Shown: positions 13,127-21,208 of the stretch, piece by piece | Position numbering within the stretch: the stretch's first letter is position 1 | Layout: each line of letters begins with the position of its first letter | Made by a program: the position numbers and the translations under genes | Assembly: GCA_021782715.1 (NCBI GenBank) | Contig: JAJXUR010000001.1 | Coordinates: 1 to 32,741, forward strand | Length of the DNA: 32,741 nt | Origin: a bacterium | GTDB taxonomy: Bacteria; Patescibacteriota; Minisyncoccia; Phycocordibacterales; Phycocordibacteraceae | Reading direction: 5' to 3' | Notes under the pieces: generated by a model | Database searches by the model: none | The model's input: the letters and a program-made list of their open reading frames with translations, nothing else | Told to the model about the DNA's origin: nothing

Positions 13127-14398
13127 ATGCGTGAACAATCCACGACGGTTCTGACCTATCTCACGAAGCCTGTTGTCGTCATCGGCGGCGCGCTTATCAT
13201 CGCTGCCGTTGCCATCGGCTTTGCTCTTGCCGCGAGCCCTGTCGCGCCGACCGGGCAATACACGGCGGCCGTCATGGCTCCGATCACGGCGCAGGGCGGC
13301 GCGAGCTCGGAGCTCTCCTTCCAGGTGCCGGGGCAGATTGTCTCTACTCCCGTCGCTATCGGACAGAGGGTAAATGACGGGGAGACGCTCGTCGTGCTCG
13401 ATCAATCATCGCTTCTCGCTACGCGCGCCGGAGCTGTAGCGAATCTCGAAGCGGCACAAGCGCGCCTCGCGGCGCTCAAGGCCGGCACGCGCCCCGAGCA
13501 GCTTGCGATAGATCAGACCGCTGTCACGCAGGCAGCGAATACACTCACGAATGCTCTCGCCGCAGCCTATACGAATGCCGATGATGCGGTGCATGCGAAA
13601 GCCGATCAGCTCTTCACCAATCCGCGCAATGCCTCGGCGCAGCTCACACTCCTCGTGGCGGACGCGATGTTGGTGAATCGCATTCAGGCCGAGCGCGTCA
13701 CGCTTGAGCCGGTGCTCGCGTCCTGGAACGCTACTCTTGCAGCAGCATCAGACGATCCCGAGAGTGCCGTGGCTTCTTCCGAAGCGAATGTGAAGACGGT
13801 TACCGCATTTCTCGATGACCTCACTACGGCCCTTGCCGAGTCATCGCCGAGCGGCGCTATCTCTGCGGCGACTATCGTCGGCTATCAGACGAGTGTGAAC
13901 GCCGGACGCTTGAATATGATTGCTGCGCTCTCCAGCATCGTCACGGCCGACACGGCGTACAAGGCGGCGACTGGCGCACTCACGCTCGCACAGGCGGGGG
14001 CGACGCAGAACGATATCGATGCGCAGCAGGCGGTCGTCGATGCCGCAGCAGCAGCGCTGCGCGGCGTCGACGTGGCGCTACGCGAATCAGTGCTCACGGC
14101 ACCTTTTGCCGGTACTATCACGGTGATGAACGCGCGTCTCGGGCAGACGGTCGTCCCGGGGCAGACCCTCGTCTCAATCGAATCGTCAGGCGGGAGCAAG
14201 GCGAGCGCGCTCGTCGTCCCCTCAAGCAGCGTCATCACCGATGGCAATCAGGCCTTCGTGTTTGTGAAGGACGGATCCGCGGCACCAGCGAAGACGTCGG
14301 TCACGACCGGCCTCGTGAGCGCCACCGGCATGACGGAAATCGTCTCGGGGCTCAGTGCGGGGCAGGAAGTGCTCACGTTCGGTACTGATAACAAATGA
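13127..14398 (+). CDS. Membrane-fusion (HlyD/RND-type) adaptor protein
   Basis: This 423-residue protein has an N-terminal membrane anchor (about 15-37) and an outer domain. The split lipoyl-like halves are visible: SSELSFQVPGQIVSTPVAIG near 60 and LTAPFAGTITVMNARLGQTV near 323. A long helical hairpin rich in Ala and Gln lies between them (100-320), followed by a beta-barrel C-terminal part (VVPSSSVITDGNQAFVFV). Adaptors of this type connect an inner-membrane pump to the outside. In a single-membrane CPR cell the partner would be the MFS pump in the same operon. It overlaps the next gene by four bases. Confidence 0.88.
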   Translation: MREQSTTVLTYLTKPVVVIGGALIIAAVAIGFALAASPVAPTGQYTAAVMAPITAQGGASSELSFQVPGQIVSTPVAIGQRVNDGETLVVLDQSSLLATRAGAVANLEAAQARLAALKAGTRPEQLAIDQTAVTQAANTLTNALAAAYTNADDAVHAKADQLFTNPRNASAQLTLLVADAMLVNRIQAERVTLEPVLASWNATLAAASDDPESAVASSEANVKTVTAFLDDLTTALAESSPSGAISAATIVGYQTSVNAGRLNMIAALSSIVTADTAYKAATGALTLAQAGATQNDIDAQQAVVDAAAAALRGVDVALRESVLTAPFAGTITVMNARLGQTVVPGQTLVSIESSGGSKASALVVPSSSVITDGNQAFVFVKDGSAAPAKTSVTTGLVSATGMTEIVSGLSAGQEVLTFGTDNK

Positions 14399-15018
14399 AT
14401 ATGACCTCATCCCGGAAAAGACTTTTCTCTATCGGCGGTATCGCGCTCCTTATCATCATCGTCGGCGCGGCGACGGCGTATCTCATCATCACGAGCGGCC
14501 GCGTGTCTATCGACACGGCAGGCATAGAGGCGCCGCTCATCAGTCTCACACCCGCCGCGCCCGGCCGCCTCGATGCGCTCTATGTGCAGGCGGGCGATAC
14601 GGTCGCTGCGAATCAGCCGGTGGCGTCAGTGGGCAGTCAGACTATCACGAGCAAAGTGGCAGGCCTCGTCGTCTCAGTCGATGATACGGTCGGCGCTCAG
14701 GTGAGTGCTGCGACACCGGTCGTCACGATGATCGACCCGTCGCAGCTGCGCGTCGTCGGCCGCATCGACGAGAACAAGGGTCTCGCGCAAGTGCATGTCG
14801 GCGACCCGATCACCTTCACGGTCGATGCGTTCGGCGGGAAGATCTTCTCTGGTATCGTCGACGAAATCGCTCCGACCTCGAATCAATCCGGTATTGTTTT
14901 CAATATCTCCGACCAGCGCCAGGTGCAGCAGTTCGACGTGAAAGCTCGCTTCGATACGAGCGCATACGCGCAGCTGCGTAACGGCATGTCGGCACGCATG
15001 ACGATCTACACGCGCTAA
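14395..15018 (+). CDS. Short EmrA-like membrane-fusion protein
   Basis: At 207 residues this is about half the size of EmrA. It has one N-terminal membrane anchor (10-33), a lipoyl-like domain (APLISLTPAAPGRLDALYVQ and AGLVVSVDDTVGAQVSAATP) and a barrel domain (LRVVGRIDENKGLAQVHVGD) ending in an NGMSARMTIYTR strand. It lacks the long coiled-coil hairpin, which the preceding adaptor has. The two may work as a pair with the pump. The start overlaps the previous stop (ATGA); ATG 14401 is an alternative. Confidence 0.85.
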   Translation: MNMTSSRKRLFSIGGIALLIIIVGAATAYLIITSGRVSIDTAGIEAPLISLTPAAPGRLDALYVQAGDTVAANQPVASVGSQTITSKVAGLVVSVDDTVGAQVSAATPVVTMIDPSQLRVVGRIDENKGLAQVHVGDPITFTVDAFGGKIFSGIVDEIAPTSNQSGIVFNISDQRQVQQFDVKARFDTSAYAQLRNGMSARMTIYTR

Positions 15019-15024
15019 GACGCC

Positions 15025-16551
15025 ATGTCCGCCGCCCCCCTTCAGAAAGCGGCTCATCGGCTCACGGGGCATCCGTGGCTCGTGCTCACGACCGTGATGG
15101 TGGGGACGCTCCTCATAGGCCTCGATCGCACCGTGGTGAACCTCGCTATGCCGAAGATCATGGGGGATTTCGGCATCACCGTCGGTACGGCGGCGTGGAT
15201 CGCGACTGCCTACATCATCAGCAACGCCATCTTCGTGCCGGTCTTCGGCAAGCTCGGCGATCTCTTCGGCAATCGCGTCATCTATCTCTGGAGCTTCGTC
15301 GGCTTCATCGTCGTGTCGATGATGGCCGGCTTCGCCTGGGGCTTCACCTCGCTCGTCTTCTTCCGCGTCCTGCAGGGGCTCGTCGGCGCAGCCGTATACC
15401 CGACCGCCATGTCGCTCATCGCCAAGTCCTTCGCCGAACCGAAAGCGCGTGCGCAAGCGCTAGGCATATGGTCGTCCTCTTTCGCGATCTCTGCCGTCAT
15501 CGGCCCCCTCCTCGGCGGCTATCTCGTCGATAATTTCAATTGGCGCTGGGTCTTTTTTATAAATTTACCGATCGGCATACTGGGTCTCATCATGACGCTC
15601 CTCTTCTTGCCGCAGGACCGGCCGGGAGAACGGGGGACCTTCGACTGGTTCGGTGCCGTGCTCCTCTCGGGCGCTATCACGAGCTTGGTACTCGTGGTCG
15701 ACCGCGGGCAGGACTGGGGCTGGCTCTCGAGCGCGAGTATGATTTGCTACCTTGGCACTCTAGTGTTCGGCTACCTGGTCTATCGATGGGAGACGCGGCA
15801 CGCGCACCCGATCATCGATTTCAAATTCTTCAGCAATCCGATTATCGTCTCGGTGCTCGCGGTCTCGTTCATATCCTTTGGCGGCATGATGGGCGCGATG
15901 CTCCTCCTGCCGGTCTTCGCCCAGACCTTCCTCCACTACACCGCGACCGAGAGCGGGTACCTCTTCGTGCCGATGGCGCTCGCTCTGCCGGTCTTCGCCC
16001 CGCTCGGCGCGCGGCTCTCGAGCTCCTTCCATCCGCGCTATACGGTCGCCTTCGGTATGGGGCTCTCCGCCCTCGGCCTCTTCCTGCTCATGAACCTCGA
16101 CCCGGCGATGACCTTCTCCGACTTCGTCCTACCGCTCGTCCTCTTCGGTGCCGGCCTCGGGCTCGGCATGGCCCCGCTCACGAGCGCTGCGACGACCTCG
16201 GTCCCGCTGCATGAGGTGGGCATGTCCTCGGGCCTCTTGAACCTCACACGCAATATCGGCGGCGCCTTCGGCATCGCCATTTTCAGCACCATCCTCGCAA
16301 ACGCCACCAATGCGAATGTACTCATGGTGGCGCAGAACTCGCATATCCTCGGCTCGACGCCAATCATCCTCGGCGAAGCTACGCAGCTCATCATATTGAA
16401 GGCCCAGCTCCTCTCGTACGATACGGTCTTCGGTTATGCGGCCGCGGCGATGCTTATCGGCGGCATCGTCGCGCTCTTTTTGCGCACGACGACCGGCAGC
16501 GAGGAGGAGATTCCGCCCGAGCTGCTCGCTGAGGCGGCGGCCGGCGGATAA
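15025..16551 (+). CDS. DHA2-family MFS drug exporter (EmrB-like, about 14 membrane segments)
   Basis: This 508-residue protein shows the DHA2 pattern: LLIGLDRTVVNLAMPKIMGD (motif D1, helix 1), GKLGDLFGNR (loop 2-3, motif A), RVLQGLVGAAVYPTAMSLIA (helix 4, motif B), GPLLGGYLVDNFNWRWVFFI (motif C) and repeated hydrophobic segments to the end. Family members export drugs or other amphipathic compounds by proton antiport. It follows the short adaptor by 6 bases and precedes marR by 5, in an EmrAB-plus-regulator layout. Confidence 0.93.
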   Translation: MSAAPLQKAAHRLTGHPWLVLTTVMVGTLLIGLDRTVVNLAMPKIMGDFGITVGTAAWIATAYIISNAIFVPVFGKLGDLFGNRVIYLWSFVGFIVVSMMAGFAWGFTSLVFFRVLQGLVGAAVYPTAMSLIAKSFAEPKARAQALGIWSSSFAISAVIGPLLGGYLVDNFNWRWVFFINLPIGILGLIMTLLFLPQDRPGERGTFDWFGAVLLSGAITSLVLVVDRGQDWGWLSSASMICYLGTLVFGYLVYRWETRHAHPIIDFKFFSNPIIVSVLAVSFISFGGMMGAMLLLPVFAQTFLHYTATESGYLFVPMALALPVFAPLGARLSSSFHPRYTVAFGMGLSALGLFLLMNLDPAMTFSDFVLPLVLFGAGLGLGMAPLTSAATTSVPLHEVGMSSGLLNLTRNIGGAFGIAIFSTILANATNANVLMVAQNSHILGSTPIILGEATQLIILKAQLLSYDTVFGYAAAAMLIGGIVALFLRTTTGSEEEIPPELLAEAAAGG

Positions 16552-16556
16552 GAGCT

Positions 16557-17009
16557 ATGGCACGCACCACGAAGCATTCGCACGCGTCAAGCGACATCGC
16601 ACGAGCGATCTCGCTCTTCTTCGCGGTGCGCGGGATCATGCGCACCAAGCTCGCACAGGGCAAGAAGCTCGACCCCTCTACCTGGCTGCGCATCGAGACG
16701 ATGAAGTTCATCGCCGATCATGACGAGCCGAAGATGAAGGACGTCGCCGATTATCTCTCGATCACCGCGCCCTCGGCGACCACGCTCGTCGGCGGGCTCG
16801 TGAAGAGCGGCTTCGTGGCCTACGCCGCCGACACGAGCGACCGCCGCACCTCGCGCCTCACGCTCACCGCAGCAGGGAAGGTCGAGTTGAAGGGCGCCAT
16901 CGCGCGCGGCACCAAGCATCTGCGCAGCCTCTTCGCCGTTCTCTCCGACAAGGAACTCGCCGCCTTTTCCGCCGCCCTCGCCCGCATCAAGGGTTCATCC
17001 TTAGAATAG
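16557..17009 (+). CDS. MarR-family transcriptional regulator
   Basis: This 150-residue winged-helix protein has the central DNA-binding part MKDVADYLSITAPSATTLVG (helix-turn-helix) followed by the wing with DRRTSRLTLTAAGK, the hallmark of MarR. Flanking helices would form the dimer. MarR proteins usually repress neighbouring efflux genes and release DNA on binding the drug. As the last gene of the operon it probably controls its own transcription together with the pump. Its start lies 5 bases after the pump stop. Confidence 0.92.
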   Translation: MARTTKHSHASSDIARAISLFFAVRGIMRTKLAQGKKLDPSTWLRIETMKFIADHDEPKMKDVADYLSITAPSATTLVGGLVKSGFVAYAADTSDRRTSRLTLTAAGKVELKGAIARGTKHLRSLFAVLSDKELAAFSAALARIKGSSLE

Positions 17010-17027
17010 TCAGTCGGAAATCCTTGC

Positions 17028-17033
17028 TATAAT
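17028..17033 (+). promoter_or_regulatory. Consensus -10 box TATAAT before the cupin gene
   Basis: TATAAT ends 7 bases before ATG 17041. It is the clearest leaderless promoter of the window. No good -35 is seen at 16-18 bases. Confidence 0.65.
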
Positions 17034-17040
17034 AGGGGAC

Positions 17041-17439
17041 ATGAAAGGATACATCACCAACATCGAGGAACGGGCGCTGGGGAATGAATACTTCAGAGAG
17101 GTGCTCTACACTGACGAGCGGGTGCAGCTCGTCGTCATGAGCCTCAAGCCTCTCGAAGACATCGGGGAGGAGGTGCACCAGCTCGATCAGTTTATCCGCG
17201 TAGAGCGGGGTACGGGCAAGGCGGTGCTCGATGCCGTCGAGCACGAGATACAGGACGGCTTCGCCATCGTCGTGCCCAAGGGCACCTTGCACAACCTCAT
17301 CAACACCTCCTCGACCGAACTGATGAAGCTCTACACGGTCTACGCACCGCCCAATCACAAGGACGGCACGATCCACCAGACCAAGGCCGATGCCGAGGCC
17401 GACGAGGGAGAGCACTTCGACGGCACGACGAGCGAGTAG
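17041..17439 (+). CDS. Single-domain cupin protein
   Basis: This 132-residue protein has both cupin motifs: GEEVHQLDQFIRVERGTG (first motif, with His, Asp and Glu as possible metal ligands) and PKGTLHNLINTS (second motif with His). The small size and the family resemble mannose-6-phosphate isomerase-type cupins, but the catalytic role is unknown. The acidic, His-containing tail (ADEGEHFDGTTSE) is not part of the fold. It is transcribed alone from a TATAAT promoter and ends at a strong bidirectional terminator. Confidence 0.85.
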   Translation: MKGYITNIEERALGNEYFREVLYTDERVQLVVMSLKPLEDIGEEVHQLDQFIRVERGTGKAVLDAVEHEIQDGFAIVVPKGTLHNLINTSSTELMKLYTVYAPPNHKDGTIHQTKADAEADEGEHFDGTTSE

Positions 17440-17452
17440 CGCTCGCGCAGAA

Positions 17453-17494
17453 CGCACACAGAAGCCGCGACGGATGTCGCGGCTTCTGTGTGCG
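17453..17494. terminator. 19-bp bidirectional terminator between convergent genes
   Basis: CGCACACAGAAGCCGCGAC, loop GGAT, GTCGCGGCTTCTGTGTGCG. It lies between the cupin gene and the phosphoketolase end and shares its inner 16-bp stem with 779-814. Confidence 0.85.
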
Positions 17495-17505
17495 TATCGG
17501 ATGGA

Positions 17506-17613
17506 TTATGCTGCCGCGCCCCACTTCCACTGCTCGATCTCGGGCATATCAGTGCCGTGTTCGTCGATATAGTGCTTATGCTCGATGAGCTTGTCACGCA
17601 TCATCTGCTTCAG
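17506..17613 (-). other. Out-of-frame-stop tail: last 35 codons of phosphoketolase beyond TAA
   Basis: Directly after the TAA at 17616-17614, in the same frame, the minus strand reads LKQMMRDKLIEHKHY, then IDEHGTDMPEIEQWKWGAAA and a second stop (17508-17506). This is the usual C-terminal end of phosphoketolases (DKLIEH, then PEI and WKW). With it the protein would be about 800 residues, the normal family length. Confidence 0.85.
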
Positions 17614-19914
17614 TTAGGCGCCCTTCGCGCCGAGCTGCGGCAGGCGGTCGATTACGTCTTGCACCAAATTGAATCGGTCTATCTTATTCTGCACACGCAT
17701 GTCGAAGCGCGTGGTGATGGTGCCTTCCTCTACGTAGCCGCGGACGTGGATGTTGCGATTGGTGCGGGCATAGGCGAGACGGTGGACGAGCCACGGATAG
17801 CCATGGAAGTTGAAGACGATGGGCTTGTCCTTCGTGAAGAGTGAATCGTAGTCCTCGCTCGTGAGCCCGTGCGGGTGCTCAGAGTGCGGCTGCAGTTTCA
17901 TGAGATCGACGACATTGATGACGCGAATCTTCAGTTCTGGCAAGTGCTCGCGGAGTATCGAGACGGCAGCGAGACTCTCGAGCGTCGGTGTGTCGCCGCA
18001 GGAAGCCATGATGACGTCCGGTTCGCCGCCTTGATCGTTGCTTGCCCATTGCCAGATGCTGACGCCCTCGGTGCAGTGCACGATCGCTTCGTCCATAGTG
18101 AGCCACTGGGGCAGGGGATGCTTGCCTGCGACGATGACGTTTACGTAGTTCTTGCTGCGCAAGCAATGATCCGCGACCGAGAGGAGACAGTTGGCGTCCG
18201 GCGGGAGATAGGTCCGCACAATGTCGGCCTTCTTGTTGATGACGTGGTCGAGGAAGCCGGGGTCCTGGTGGGTGAAGCCGTTGTGGTCTTGCTGCCAGAC
18301 GTGGGAAGAGAGCAGGAAGTTGAGCGAGGAGATGGGGCGGCGCCACGGGAGTTCGCGCGTCACCTTCAGCCACTTGGCGTGCTGGCTGAACATCGAGTCG
18401 ATGATACGTATGAATGCTTCGTAGCTGTTGAAGATGCCATGCCGGCCGGTGAGCAGATAGCCCTCGAGCCACCCTTCGCACTGGTTCTCGCTCAGGACCG
18501 AATCAAGGACGCGTCCGTCCGGCGCAAGGAAGTCGTCCTGCTCGAGGATGGGCGCGTCCCATTGGCGATCGGTGACTTCGAATACGGAGCCGAGAAGATT
18601 CGAAACGGTTTCGTCGGGACCGAAGATGCGGAAATTGCGCTTGTATTGGTTCAGGGTGATGACGTCGCGCAGGAACTTGCCAAGCACCGGCATATCGCCG
18701 CACGCGACCGCGCCAGGGGAAGGCACCTCGACGGCGTGTTCGTGGAAGTCCGGCATCCGGAGGTCCTGGAGGAGCAGGCCGCCGTTGGTATGGGGGTTGG
18801 CGCCCATACGTCGGTCGCCCGTCGGTGCGAGCTCGGCGAGCTCGGGCAGGAGTCGGCCGTTTTCATCGAAAAGTTCTTCAGCTTTGTAGCTTTTCATCCA
18901 ATCCTCGAGCAGCTTCACGTGATCGGGGTGGTCGGCGTCGACGAGGATCGGCACTTGGTGCGAGCGCGACGTCCCCTCGATGTGCAGGCCGTCGACGACC
19001 TTCGGCCCGGTCCAGCCCTTGGGCGAGCGGAGGACAATCATCGGCCAGAGCGGGCGAGGAGCGTCTCGGTTCACTCGCGCGTTCTCCTGGATGCGTTTGA
19101 TACCTTCGATGGCCTCGTCGAGCTTCGCTGCCATGAGTTGGTGCATCTTCTCCGGATCATCGCCCTCGACGAAGAACGGGTCCCAGCCGCAACCGCGCAA
19201 GAACTGCTCCAGCTCGCTACCTTCGATGCGTGAGAGGACGGTCGGATTATTTATCTTATAGCCGTTCAAGTGGAGGATCGGCAGTACGGCGCCGTCGGTG
19301 GCGGGATTGAGGAATTTGTTCGAATGCCACGCGGTCGCGAGCGACGCGGTTTCCGCTTCACCGTCGCCGATGACACAGGCGACGACGAGATCAGGATTAT
19401 CGAATGCGGCGCCGAAAGCATGGCTCAGCGAATAACCCAATTCGCCGCCCTCATGCATAGAACCCGGCGTCGTCGGCGCGACGTGGCTCGAGATGCCGCC
19501 CGGGAATGAGAATTGCTTGAATAACTTTTTCAACCCGGCTTCGTCCTCGGTGACGTCGGGGTACACCTCGCTCCACACCCCCTCGAGGTAGACATTGCTG
19601 ACCAGTGCCGGGCCGCCGTGTCCGGGACCGGCGATGTAGAACATATTCAGATCGTATTTCTTGATGATGCGGTTCAGGTGCACGTAGATGAAGTTCTGTC
19701 CCGGCGTCGTGCCCCAGTGGCCGACGACGAGCGGCTTCACGTGCGCGAGCGCGAGCGGTTCCTTCAAGAGCGGATTATCATAGAGGTATATCTGTCCGAC
19801 GGAGAGGTAGTTCGCGGCGCGCCAGTAGGCATGCATCTTCTCGAGAATTTCCGGTGAAAGAGGGGTCGCTGACTTTTCCATATGTTTTTTTGTCATGTTG
19901 ATAGTATCGTTCAT
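17614..19914 (-). CDS. xfp: Phosphoketolase (xylulose-5-P/fructose-6-P), interrupted by an in-frame stop
   Basis: This thiamine-diphosphate enzyme splits xylulose 5-phosphate or fructose 6-phosphate with phosphate to give acetyl phosphate. Family motifs are plain: AYWRAANYLSVGQIYLYDNP, HWGTTPGQNFIYVH, GPGHGGPALVSNVYLEG, the cofactor motif GDGEAETASLATAWHSNKF and, further on, SSHVWQQDHNGFTHQDPG. The frame stops at TAA 17616-17614 after 766 residues, while the conserved last 35 codons continue in the same frame to 17506. A TAC-to-TAA change would explain this. The ATG at 19914 overlaps the ackA stop (TGATG), so the two are translationally coupled; ATG 19881 is another possible start. A truncated enzyme might still fold, as the missing part is a surface tail. 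Confidence 0.94.
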   Translation of the reverse strand: MNDTINMTKKHMEKSATPLSPEILEKMHAYWRAANYLSVGQIYLYDNPLLKEPLALAHVKPLVVGHWGTTPGQNFIYVHLNRIIKKYDLNMFYIAGPGHGGPALVSNVYLEGVWSEVYPDVTEDEAGLKKLFKQFSFPGGISSHVAPTTPGSMHEGGELGYSLSHAFGAAFDNPDLVVACVIGDGEAETASLATAWHSNKFLNPATDGAVLPILHLNGYKINNPTVLSRIEGSELEQFLRGCGWDPFFVEGDDPEKMHQLMAAKLDEAIEGIKRIQENARVNRDAPRPLWPMIVLRSPKGWTGPKVVDGLHIEGTSRSHQVPILVDADHPDHVKLLEDWMKSYKAEELFDENGRLLPELAELAPTGDRRMGANPHTNGGLLLQDLRMPDFHEHAVEVPSPGAVACGDMPVLGKFLRDVITLNQYKRNFRIFGPDETVSNLLGSVFEVTDRQWDAPILEQDDFLAPDGRVLDSVLSENQCEGWLEGYLLTGRHGIFNSYEAFIRIIDSMFSQHAKWLKVTRELPWRRPISSLNFLLSSHVWQQDHNGFTHQDPGFLDHVINKKADIVRTYLPPDANCLLSVADHCLRSKNYVNVIVAGKHPLPQWLTMDEAIVHCTEGVSIWQWASNDQGGEPDVIMASCGDTPTLESLAAVSILREHLPELKIRVINVVDLMKLQPHSEHPHGLTSEDYDSLFTKDKPIVFNFHGYPWLVHRLAYARTNRNIHVRGYVEEGTITTRFDMRVQNKIDRFNLVQDVIDRLPQLGAKGA

Positions 19915-21098
19915 CACCAACCGAGCACTTCGCGTACAGATTGCGCGATCACCCGTGCCTCATCCGTATGCATGACGCGGATGGTCGCGCGACCGGACTC
20001 AGGGGAGATGACGGCAGCGTGCGCCGCATTCTGCTCCTCGTCGAGTTCAATACCGAGGAATTCTAGCCCGCTACAAATCCGGGAGCGCAGCAGGGATGAT
20101 TTCTCCCCGATGCCGCCGGCAAAAATAAGCGTATCAACACCACCAAGCGCTGCCGCGTATGCGCCAATCTCTTTCTTCACCTGATAGCAGAACAGCCTGA
20201 CCGCTTCGGCGGCGCGTACGTCTTCGTCCTCGAGAGTGATGAGGTCGTACATGTCGGAGGTAGTCTCGGAAATGCCGAGGAGGCCCGATTCGAGCGTGAC
20301 CATTTTGTCGAATGCTTCCACGGTCATCTTCTCGGTCTGCATGAAATACCGCGCGAGCCCGGGATCGATGTCTCCCGAACGGGTACTCATCACGATGCCG
20401 CCGGCGGGCGTGAAGCCCATGCTCGTGTCGACGGGCTTGCCCGCAGAAACCGCAGCAAGACTCGCGCCGCTGCCGAGATGGGCGAGGATGATGCGTCCGT
20501 GCGCCGCGCTCTCGCCGCCAACGCGCTTCAATTCTTCCATAAGGTATGTGTAGGAGAGCCCGTGGAAACCGTAGCGCCGCAGTCCTTGTGCCTCATAGCG
20601 GCGCGGTATCGAGAGCAGTTGTGCCGTGCGTGGCATGTCGTGATGGAATGCGGTATCGAAACAGGCCACTTGTGGTAGATGGGGGAAGTGTCGCTGGAAT
20701 GCTTCGGCGAGCCGGATCTCCCCTGGCGCGTGCTCAGGGTCGAGCGCCATGAGTGAGCGCAGCTCATCGAGGACGTCCGGCGTTATCTGTACCGGGGCGT
20801 TGTAGACTGGGCCGCCGTGTACGATGCGATGCCCAACGGCGACGAGGGAAGTATGGAGGCCTTGCTCCTCGATGAAATCCATAAGCAGCACCGCGGCTGC
20901 CGCGTGTGTGGCTGCGGCGATCGGTTGCGAAAGGTCGCCGGCGAGAACCGAGCCAGCCGCGCAGAGCGTCGTGCCCGAGAGCCCTATCCTCTCGATACTA
21001 CCGTCGAGCACCTGGGCGAGCGAGCCAGCACGGAACAAAGCGAATTTAATGCTTGAGGAGCCGGCATTGATAGTCAGCAGATATGGGTCGGGCTTCAT
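19914..21098 (-). CDS. ackA: Acetate kinase
   Basis: This 394-residue member of the ASKHA sugar-kinase fold has the family motifs in order: NAGSSSIKF (11-19), VGHRIVHGG, CFDTAFHHDMP, RYGFHGLSYTY, LAHLGSGASLAAV, TSMGFTPAGG, MSTRSGDIDPG and FAGGIGEKSS. It transfers the phosphate of acetyl phosphate to ADP and yields acetate and ATP. Placed directly before phosphoketolase with overlapping stop and start, it completes a short ATP-yielding route from sugar phosphates. A -10-like TATGAT lies 15 bases upstream on the minus strand, less close than for other genes here. Confidence 0.97.
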   Translation of the reverse strand: MKPDPYLLTINAGSSSIKFALFRAGSLAQVLDGSIERIGLSGTTLCAAGSVLAGDLSQPIAAATHAAAAVLLMDFIEEQGLHTSLVAVGHRIVHGGPVYNAPVQITPDVLDELRSLMALDPEHAPGEIRLAEAFQRHFPHLPQVACFDTAFHHDMPRTAQLLSIPRRYEAQGLRRYGFHGLSYTYLMEELKRVGGESAAHGRIILAHLGSGASLAAVSAGKPVDTSMGFTPAGGIVMSTRSGDIDPGLARYFMQTEKMTVEAFDKMVTLESGLLGISETTSDMYDLITLEDEDVRAAEAVRLFCYQVKKEIGAYAAALGGVDTLIFAGGIGEKSSLLRSRICSGLEFLGIELDEEQNAAHAAVISPESGRATIRVMHTDEARVIAQSVREVLGW

Positions 21099-21195
21099 GG
21101 AGTCGGTACGAATATCATAGCACCCGGCCTAGGCTCGTCTCGAGCTGATTGCCACAGAAGTGGAAGGAGAATCTTTTTATGTGCCGCGCGTATAT

Positions 21196-21201
21196 TATAG
21201 T
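21196..21201 (+). promoter_or_regulatory. -10 box TATAGT before the secreted protein gene
   Basis: TATAGT ends 7 bases before ATG 21209. The same spacing as before the cupin gene suggests a leaderless transcript. Confidence 0.55.
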
Positions 21202-21208
21202 AGTACCT

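Noticed and set aside
14674..15456. 260-aa minus-strand frame across the adaptor and MFS genes
   Set aside because: It runs antisense across two well-supported genes and is rich in charged residues with no motif.
17869..19233. 454-aa open frame on the plus strand opposite phosphoketolase
   Set aside because: It is the antisense shadow of a clearly conserved enzyme in GC-rich sequence; the translated product shows no domain.
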